Positions 1 through 5,200 of a DNA stretch of 5,200 bases are shown piece by piece. The notes beneath the pieces were generated by a model. It made no database searches, was not told the DNA's origin, and saw only the letters and a program-made list of their open reading frames with translations. The stretch covers positions 1-5,200 of the forward strand of contig LVBC01000066.1 in NCBI GenBank assembly GCA_001604265.1. Direction: 5' to 3'. The translations under genes were made by a program, and so were the position numbers. The stretch comes from Spirochaetales bacterium Spiro_01. GTDB lineage: Bacteria; Spirochaetota; Spirochaetia; Sphaerochaetales; Sphaerochaetaceae. The stretch's first letter is position 1. Each line of letters starts with the position of its first letter.

Positions 1-207
1 ATTAAATATGAAAATATTAAATCAGAAAATTCAATCTGTGTCTTCAATAATTTTAAATAATGAAATTTCAATTTTAAACACAGATAGTTATTACGGTAAC
101 AAATTTAACGATGAGAAAGCGAATTGTTGAAATACAATTTTGATATTAAAAATTCAATTGCCAATAATGCAACAGTGCGATTATTCTTACACTGATGTCA
201 ATGAATA
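1..207 (+). promoter_or_regulatory. AT-rich leader upstream of the transporter operon
   Basis: By direct count about 23% of bases are G or C, against roughly half in the genes that follow. No convincing gene is present. It contains small dyads: TGAAATTTCA (61-70, a perfect 10-bp palindrome), TTACGGTAA (91-99, four-base arms around one base) and TTGC-7-GCAA (158-172). AATTTTAAA occurs twice, 21 bp apart (49-57 and 70-78). These could be regulator sites for a sugar operon, but sequence this AT-rich yields such matches by chance. TTGCCA (158-163) resembles a -35 box, but no good -10 box lies 16-18 bp downstream, so no promoter is assigned. A regulatory role is inferred only from its position ahead of the first gene. 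Confidence 0.35.
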
Positions 208-209
208 AT

Positions 210-214
210 GGGGG
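210..214 (+). promoter_or_regulatory. G-rich ribosome-binding site that selects the start at 220
   Basis: GGGGG lies five bases before the ATG at 220. The in-frame ATG at 208 overlaps this tract and has no purine-rich stretch in the expected window before it. The next gene in the operon uses a similar GGGGGTGG tract (1131-1138) before its ATG at 1143, so a run of G seems to be the local style. This supports initiation at 220 rather than 208. Confidence 0.5.
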
Positions 215-219
215 CACGT

Positions 220-1146
220 ATGCTTAGAAGAGAAAAGGAACGAAAGGTATCGTTCCTGAGCAAACATGAGGATTTGATATTCCCCTGGTTACTTACAGTA
301 CCAACCTTGATCTTTCTTGGGGTCTTCTGTTTCTATCCGATGCTCAGAGGTTTCACATACGCTGTCACCGACTTCGACAGAATGATGCCGAAGAATGTCC
401 ACTTTGTAGGTCTGGAGAACTTCAAGAAGATTCTCACAAAGGACGAGGTCTTCTGGTTGACGGTAAGCACCTCGGTGAAGTGGGTAGTCGTAGAGGTCCT
501 CTGCCAGCTGGTGCTCGGCATGATATTCGCACTTATCCTGAATCAGAAGTTCTTCGGCAGAGGTGTTGTAAGGACCTTCTGCTTCGCTCCATGGGCTGTC
601 TCTGGTGTTCTTACCACAATGCTCTGGACTCTGATCTATAACGAGCATATCGGTCTTCTCAACAACGTTCTCATGTTGATGGGTCTTGGCAATTTCACAA
701 AGGCCTGGGTTCAGAATATCGATACGGCTTTCAGTGCGGTAGCAGTTGCCGCACTCTGGAGAGGTATTCCATTCTTCACGATCACACTGCTCGGTGGTCT
801 TCAGGGCATCTCCCCTGAGCTCTACGAGTCCGCAAAGATCGATGGATCCTCTTCCTGGAACAGCTACTGGAAGATAACTCTCCCATGTATGAAGGAGTCC
901 ATCGTATTTGCCACATTGATGAGGTCCATCTGGGAGTTCAGGTCTGTCGACCTAATCATGACAATGACGAATGGCGGTCCTATGAGAAGGACGCTGACCC
1001 TTCCGATCTACATGTTCCAGACCTCCATCGAGAATGGTGAATACGGCTATGGTGCAGCACTTACAGTTGTACTGTTCTTCATCCTGAGTTTCTACGTTGT
1101 CGTCTATCTCAGGGCCAACGACTTCGGTAAGGGGGTGGACGAATGA
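220..1146 (+). CDS. Carbohydrate ABC transporter permease, MalF/UgpA type
   Basis: This is an inner-membrane subunit that, paired with a MalG-type partner, forms the channel of a sugar importer; the exact sugar cannot be read from the sequence. The 308-residue product is of normal family length. It shows about six hydrophobic segments, roughly at residues 20-39, 81-107, 117-140, 170-195, 227-249 and 277-297. The EAA loop that docks on the ATPase is present as ESAKIDG (203-209), followed by ITLP near 219-222. The TNGGP motif (250-254) after the loop is typical of the MalF/UgpA branch. I chose the ATG at 220 over the one at 208 (which would give 312 residues) because of the GGGGG tract at 210-214. 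Its stop overlaps the next start as ATGA, indicating translational coupling. No binding-protein gene precedes it in the window. The family call is firm and the substrate unknown. Confidence 0.93.
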   Translation: MLRREKERKVSFLSKHEDLIFPWLLTVPTLIFLGVFCFYPMLRGFTYAVTDFDRMMPKNVHFVGLENFKKILTKDEVFWLTVSTSVKWVVVEVLCQLVLGMIFALILNQKFFGRGVVRTFCFAPWAVSGVLTTMLWTLIYNEHIGLLNNVLMLMGLGNFTKAWVQNIDTAFSAVAVAALWRGIPFFTITLLGGLQGISPELYESAKIDGSSSWNSYWKITLPCMKESIVFATLMRSIWEFRSVDLIMTMTNGGPMRRTLTLPIYMFQTSIENGEYGYGAALTVVLFFILSFYVVVYLRANDFGKGVDE

Positions 1147-1751
1147 TCATCAGCTACAAGGCACAGCACAAGATAAACAGGGTCATATTCCTCTACTTCC
1201 CGATGCTTCTCTTCTTCCTTTTCATCCTGATTCCTCTTCTCTGGTCGCTTTCGACCTCCTTCAGGATAGGGGCAGATGTAATCAGCAGGAACTTCTCATT
1301 CCTTCCGAATCCGCCGACTCTTGCCAACTACATTTACGTCTGGACTCAGAACCATATCGGTCAGTACTTCGGCAACTCGATGATCACCTCCGTCGGCGCA
1401 GTCTTCATCATAGGCATCTTCTCTCTCTTCAATGGCTATGCGCTCTCGCGCTTCAACTACAAGGGAAAGAGATTCTTCATGGTGCTCCTGCTCATGACCC
1501 AGATGATCCCGGTCGCATTCAACATGTCGGCAATCTACCTGATGATGAAGAAGCTCCATCTTGTAAACAACCTCTTCGGCATCATACTGCTTCACATCTC
1601 TTCGGGCCTTCCATACAACTCGATCATGATGAAGTCCTTCATCGGCAATATACCGAAGGAGGTCGATGAGGCGGCTTCCGTCGATGGCTGTAACCGCTGG
1701 CAGATAATCCAGAAGATAATCCTGCCTACAGTCAGACCTGGCTTAGGATAG
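1143..1751 (+). CDS. Carbohydrate ABC transporter permease, MalG type, C-terminally truncated
   Basis: This would be the second channel subunit, partner of the preceding permease. Its ATG overlaps the upstream TGA, and GGGGGTGG (1131-1138) serves as the ribosome-binding site. The product is 202 residues; MalG-type permeases usually have about 270-300. Visible are a first membrane helix near residues 14-36, then helices near 75-97, 111-130 and 142-162, and the EAA loop EAASVDG (176-182) with ILP at 193-195. The recognisable sequence ends at TVRPG (196-200). Two chance codons and a stop follow, exactly where the fifth and sixth helices should begin. No homologous continuation occurs in any frame; the DNA beyond belongs to a different protein. 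The truncated subunit should not form a normal channel, so this is probably a pseudogene in the sequence as given. Whether the truncation is biological or an assembly error cannot be decided here. Confidence 0.88.
   Translation: MIISYKAQHKINRVIFLYFPMLLFFLFILIPLLWSLSTSFRIGADVISRNFSFLPNPPTLANYIYVWTQNHIGQYFGNSMITSVGAVFIIGIFSLFNGYALSRFNYKGKRFFMVLLLMTQMIPVAFNMSAIYLMMKKLHLVNNLFGIILLHISSGLPYNSIMMKSFIGNIPKEVDEAASVDGCNRWQIIQKIILPTVRPGLG
1736..1748. other. Junction between truncated permease and truncated LamG gene
   Basis: Up to about 1741 the permease frame reads conserved MalG sequence ending TVRPG. From about 1742, the frame shifted by -1 relative to the permease reads LRIDWAGNGFDAM, which runs directly into LamG-type sequence. 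The LamG frame is open back to 1694 (stop TAA at 1691-1693), but before about 1739 its translation is only the out-of-frame shadow of the permease. Two unrelated coding sequences therefore meet within a few bases, without intergenic DNA. CCTGGCT (1737-1743) could be read in either parent, so a short shared sequence at the breakpoint is possible. Both sides have similar codon use, which suggests one genome. Confidence 0.75.
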
Positions 1752-1777
1752 ACTGGGCAGGGAATGGCTTCGATGCC

Positions 1778-4700
1778 ATGATAACAGACCGCAACCTCAA
1801 GAGGGCCAGAGTGAGCTGGAGAAGCGACTTCCATCCCTCTCCCGAAGAGTGGGTGCACCTCTCCCTTGCCTGGGACCAGAGGTACGGCATCCAATTCTAC
1901 GTGAATGGAAAGATGGTAGGGGAGGAGTACAGACCGGAGGTCTACGACTGCGCTCTCGGTCTCTTTGGCCCGCACAGCAGAGCCATCTCCAACTGGAATG
2001 TCTCCAGTGCCTTCAACTTCGTGCGCGGTGGCGATATCAGAGAGATCGCAATCTTCGACAGGATGCTCTCTGATGAGAACATCGAAAAGCTTTCCCGCCT
2101 TGAAGCACCAAGCCTCAGGAGTGGAGACTTCTCTGTCCCAGCTTCCAGCCTCTCGTATGACGAGCTCTGGAGGTGGCAGAACGGTTTCAGAAGAGAGCTG
2201 CCGACACTTCCAGGAGAGGCCTCTGTCAGGAAGGTCGAGATCCACGATGCATACGATATTGCACGCTGGTACTGGAAGGCGTGCGATGGAATAAGGGAGA
2301 CGACCTGGCCTGGCGTTCACAACCGCTCGAGGCTGAAGGGAAGGAACGACTACTTCCAGCTTCCCGACTGGGACTGCTACTCGCTTTCGGGAAAGAGCAT
2401 CGAATTCACGGTCCCCGATGAGGATTTCAACTGGGTCGAGATTGCAGGCTCTGCACATGGAAAGCTCTCATACGAAGGAGAGACGCTCTTTACAAGAGAA
2501 CTCGGAGAGGAGAGGACTGTAGACTGCTTCGAGAAGCGCCACGGCGGAAAGCTCGTCTTTACAAATGATGAGATAGAGGAGCCTATTGGCGACTTCTCTC
2601 TCTTCAATGCAAAGGAGGGCAGAGCTCCGGAGAACGAGCAGAGAAAGACCTACTACATCTCCTCTTCTGCACCTGCAAGCGACAGGGAGAAGAGTGTGCT
2701 TTCCTTCATCGCAGGCCGCTTTGTCCGCGAGGAGCGCTCTGCATACTTTGCCTCCACAAGAAGGTCCCAGGCCCAGGAGAAGAACAGAAGACTCTTCTTC
2801 CAGGTAGTGATCCCATACGAAGAGGACAGCTCTGTCGGCCTGGATGGTGTGGAGCTATACATTCCAGATGATGGCTCAATGCAGCCGGTTTCCCTGTCCA
2901 TACAGGTAAAGGACCCTCTCTGGTATCATCGAAATCTGATGCAGCTGACCTTCAGGAAGAGAGAGGGAGAGCAGAGGCTCTGGCTCGATACGAGGGACAG
3001 GATACTCCCAGAGGACAGATGCCTTTACATGACAATTGCAGCAGATAGAGAGATCGACATCTCCTCCTGGTCCTTCACTCTTGTATTGAAGAGCAGAAGC
3101 GAGTGCAAAGCAGAGCACTGCATCGATAGATTCACACAGGTGCGCGATATCTACGGCCATCTGGTCGAGGAGGCGCCAAAGGGGAAGGGCTTTGACCTCT
3201 ACAACCGCTTTGTCGGCGACATAAACGACCTGATGAAGGTCGACCCTGAGCACATCCCGGGCCAGTACTACCTCTATGAGAGGGACCTTCTGGACCACGG
3301 AATGACCAAGTTCCCAGGTGTGAAGAAGAAGATAGAGCACCCTGAGGAGTTCTTCAGACCCGATTACGATCTTGGAAAGGTCCCACAGGGTATTCCCGAG
3401 TGGGCCTGGTGGCAGGTCGACTATCTGAAGAAGTACAAGTATGTGGTCAACTGGTACATCGACAACCGCCAGATCTTCAATGGCGAGTTCGGCGGAGGTC
3501 TTTCGGATGATGGCGACTTCACCTCCGACTGGGTCGGTCTTGCCCTGATGGGCTCTGATCCAGAGAAGATAATAAGGTCTGTAGAGAGATTGAACGATGC
3601 CTTCTACAGCCAGGGGATGTTCACGAACGGCCTCTGTTCCATTCAGGCAGACGAGCTCCACTCCTCCGAGGAGGGAATAACCTGTCTTGCACAGTGCTGT
3701 GCTGCCGATTATGGAAATCCGAAGTATCTTGAGAGGGCCATGGAGAATGTCCGTGGCGGCTATTGGATAACAGGAATCAACAAGGCTGGCCACAGGCACT
3801 TCAGAAGCGCATACTTCTCCGGCTCCAAGATGTCGAAGGACATGCCCTGGGCCATCGAGGACTTCTACAGTGGAATTGCCCTGAGCCCGGCCTGGTTCGT
3901 CGCCCGCTTCAACGGAAACAAGAAGACGATGAAGCTACTTACCGAGCTTTCCGATGGCATCGTTGCCCACTATGACAGCAGTACCGGAATCCTGCACGGC
4001 GTTGTAGAGTTCGAGACCGACAGGATTGCAGAGGAGTTCACGGAGGGTGCCTACACCTACGAGCAGTACAGGAAGAGGACAAGGGGACACCTGTTCACTC
4101 TCTTCCCGGCCTACCGCCTCACAGGTAACAGCATCTACTACGATGTACTCGAGAAGAAGTTCAAGGGTGTCGATGTCTGCTATGTAAAGGAGTGCAACAG
4201 GTACGATGAGGAGGCGGACAGGCACCTGGACAAGGCCGAGATCGCTGCAGAGTACAGGGAGCGCTGCTATCACGCAGGTGTCAGAGAGTACTACAACACC
4301 CTCGGCTCACCCTGGATCGACAGAGTTGAGATCAGGTACCAGGAGATACAGTACGACAGACTTGCAGGAATAGGCTATGAGAGACGCTATGTCGCCTATC
4401 CAAGGAACATGATCTCGTGGAGGTTCGAGAGAGAGGGCGATGATGAATCGATCGCAATCCTCTCTCCTGTTGCCCTGGACGACCGCATCAAGCTCATCAT
4501 CTGCAACATCAGCGACCACGCTGTAGAGGCCGATATGCTCGGTGCCGAGATGACTCCGGGAAGGTGGAGCTACAGCTTCGGTATCGACGAGAGCGACAGC
4601 GACAGGATAGAGATTCTTCTCTGCGAAGGGGAGCTTTACTGGGAGAGAGGACTTCCTCTTCACCTCTCGATTCCTGCTGGAAGGACATGCGTCTTCGATG

Positions 4701-5110
4701 CACACCTTGTCGAGAAGAGCAGCGACCTGCCTCAGGACAGATACGACCTCGGAATCTCGAGGGACGACCTGTTCCTCTTCGAGCATGGGCTGAATGTAAG
4801 GATCCACTCTCTTGGTGCAGTCCCATCGCCGGAGGGAATCAAGGTAGTGCTGAAGAGACCTGATGGTTCTGTGGCCCTCGATTGCGAGCTTCCATCCATC
4901 GAAGCTCCGACCGACCTCTATCCAAGGACCTGGGATGTCATCTTCAACACCTGGCAGATCGAGGACCTCACAGGCTATACAGTGGAGATCGATCCGGAGA
5001 GCAAAGGGCATGAGACGACCAGGAACAACAACTCCGTCAGGATCGATGCTGCACTGCTGAGCAGGCTGAAAGAGGCGCTTTATGAAGCTCATCACAGGAA
5101 AATCTTCTGA
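1778..5110 (+). CDS. Large LamG/CARDB multidomain protein, 5'-truncated, probably carbohydrate-active
   Basis: No exact family is recognised. The ORF from the first ATG encodes 1110 residues. Residues 1-107 are the back half of a LamG-like jelly roll: WVHLSLAWD (25-33), then YVNGK (41-45), ending IREIAIFDRMLSDENI (87-102). Roughly 110-450 is mixed and beta-rich. A Trp/Tyr-rich, mainly helical region (about 540-840) could be an alpha-toroid like those of many polysaccharide lyases and hydrolases. It contains NGEFGGGLSDDGD (568-580), ADELHSSEEG (624-633) and GHRHF (671-675). A beta-rich region (about 880-980) is followed by a CARDB-like Ig fold (about 988-1090), with DLGISRDDL and the terminal NNNSV typical of that fold. 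The front of LamG and any signal peptide are missing. The frame is open from 1694 and real homology begins near 1742, so the ATG at 1778 is probably an internal Met. It lies 26 bases past the permease stop with only a weak AGGGAA upstream. Enzymatic activity is inferred. Confidence 0.72.
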   Translation: MITDRNLKRARVSWRSDFHPSPEEWVHLSLAWDQRYGIQFYVNGKMVGEEYRPEVYDCALGLFGPHSRAISNWNVSSAFNFVRGGDIREIAIFDRMLSDENIEKLSRLEAPSLRSGDFSVPASSLSYDELWRWQNGFRRELPTLPGEASVRKVEIHDAYDIARWYWKACDGIRETTWPGVHNRSRLKGRNDYFQLPDWDCYSLSGKSIEFTVPDEDFNWVEIAGSAHGKLSYEGETLFTRELGEERTVDCFEKRHGGKLVFTNDEIEEPIGDFSLFNAKEGRAPENEQRKTYYISSSAPASDREKSVLSFIAGRFVREERSAYFASTRRSQAQEKNRRLFFQVVIPYEEDSSVGLDGVELYIPDDGSMQPVSLSIQVKDPLWYHRNLMQLTFRKREGEQRLWLDTRDRILPEDRCLYMTIAADREIDISSWSFTLVLKSRSECKAEHCIDRFTQVRDIYGHLVEEAPKGKGFDLYNRFVGDINDLMKVDPEHIPGQYYLYERDLLDHGMTKFPGVKKKIEHPEEFFRPDYDLGKVPQGIPEWAWWQVDYLKKYKYVVNWYIDNRQIFNGEFGGGLSDDGDFTSDWVGLALMGSDPEKIIRSVERLNDAFYSQGMFTNGLCSIQADELHSSEEGITCLAQCCAADYGNPKYLERAMENVRGGYWITGINKAGHRHFRSAYFSGSKMSKDMPWAIEDFYSGIALSPAWFVARFNGNKKTMKLLTELSDGIVAHYDSSTGILHGVVEFETDRIAEEFTEGAYTYEQYRKRTRGHLFTLFPAYRLTGNSIYYDVLEKKFKGVDVCYVKECNRYDEEADRHLDKAEIAAEYRERCYHAGVREYYNTLGSPWIDRVEIRYQEIQYDRLAGIGYERRYVAYPRNMISWRFEREGDDESIAILSPVALDDRIKLIICNISDHAVEADMLGAEMTPGRWSYSFGIDESDSDRIEILLCEGELYWERGLPLHLSIPAGRTCVFDAHLVEKSSDLPQDRYDLGISRDDLFLFEHGLNVRIHSLGAVPSPEGIKVVLKRPDGSVALDCELPSIEAPTDLYPRTWDVIFNTWQIEDLTGYTVEIDPESKGHETTRNNNSVRIDAALLSRLKEALYEAHHRKIF

Positions 5111-5132
5111 AAACGTTCTCATTTGAAACAGT

Positions 5133-5164
5133 TGGATAATCGACTCTTTGGGGTCGATTGTCCA
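5133..5164 (+). terminator. Hairpin after the operon, probable terminator
   Basis: GGATAATCGAC (5134-5144) pairs with GTCGATTGTCC (5153-5163) over 11 positions, one of them a G-T wobble. T5133-A5164 extends the stem to 12 bp, and the loop is the eight bases at 5145-5152. It starts 22 bases after the TGA of the large gene. No T-run follows the stem (the next bases are TTGTGCATTATTTG), so it is not a textbook intrinsic terminator. It may instead stabilise the 3' end or assist Rho-dependent ending. ATTTGAA occurs on both sides of it (5121-5127 and 5174-5180). Confidence 0.5.
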
Positions 5165-5200
5165 TTGTGCATTATTTGAACACTTTTGGTCGTATTTAGT

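Noticed and set aside
8..130. Short 40-codon ORF on the + strand beginning with ATG at 8
   Set aside because: It has no ribosome-binding site, and its Ile/Asn/Lys-rich composition is what 77% A+T DNA gives by chance. The sequence resembles nothing recognisable and its base use is unlike the neighbouring genes.
158..186. Sigma-70 promoter with TTGCCA (158-163) as -35 box
   Set aside because: With a 17-bp spacer the -10 would be TTATTC, a poor match. GATTAT (179-184) fits better but leaves only a 15-bp spacer.
1097..1669. 190-codon + strand ORF overlapping both permeases
   Set aside because: It is a shifted-frame shadow: low-complexity and His/Arg/Pro-rich, without membrane helices, in a region where the MalG-type frame is clearly the real one.
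1730..1751. Programmed -1 frameshift joining the permease to the large protein
   Set aside because: There is no slippery heptamer or downstream pseudoknot-like element. The product would be a broken permease joined to half a LamG domain, which makes no structural sense; deletion explains both truncations.
2876..3799. 307-codon antisense ORF opposite the large gene, plus others at 1592-2458 and 4307-5122
   Set aside because: The sense strand rarely uses TTA, CTA or TCA codons, which keeps the complementary frame free of stops. The antisense proteins show no domain logic, one runs straight through the permease/LamG junction, and the sense frame has clear domains throughout.
1..5200. CRISPR array, insertion sequence, tRNA/rRNA genes or phage genes
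   Set aside because: No regularly spaced repeats, transposase-like protein, terminal inverted repeats, cloverleaf or rRNA-like stretches were seen. In particular, no insertion element sits at the permease/LamG junction.

Overview
The window looks like bacterial chromosomal DNA carrying part of a carbohydrate-uptake and carbohydrate-handling operon, all on the + strand. No rRNA, tRNA or taxonomic marker is present. Heavy AGG/AGA arginine use, G-rich ribosome-binding sites, paired sugar ABC permeases and a very large LamG/CARDB-type protein would suit a Spirochaetota or Verrucomicrobiota/Lentisphaerota-like gut or environmental bacterium. That placement is a weak inference.

Layout: positions 1-207 are a non-coding leader of about 77% A+T, with several short dyads but no convincing promoter. 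A complete MalF/UgpA-type sugar permease follows (220-1146). It overlaps by ATGA with a MalG-type permease (1143-1751). That second permease stops right after its EAA loop, without its last two membrane helices. Immediately afterwards, in the -1 frame relative to the permease, coding sequence resumes in the middle of a LamG-like jelly-roll domain and continues as a huge soluble protein (1778-5110; open frame from 1694). This protein has a half LamG domain, a beta-rich region, a helical region that may be a catalytic alpha-toroid, a beta-rich region and a C-terminal CARDB-like Ig fold. A 12-bp hairpin lies 22 bp past its stop codon and probably marks the end of the operon.

The main anomaly is the junction near 1736-1748. 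A 3'-truncated permease and a 5'-truncated LamG protein abut with no intergenic space. The simplest reading is one deletion, or an assembly collapse, that removed the end of one gene and the start of the next, and possibly whole genes between them. As written, the transporter would lack a functional second permease. No substrate-binding protein or ATPase gene is visible; they could lie outside the window or in the lost segment. In the intact parent locus, the transporter probably imported a sugar released by, or otherwise linked to, the large carbohydrate-active-like protein.
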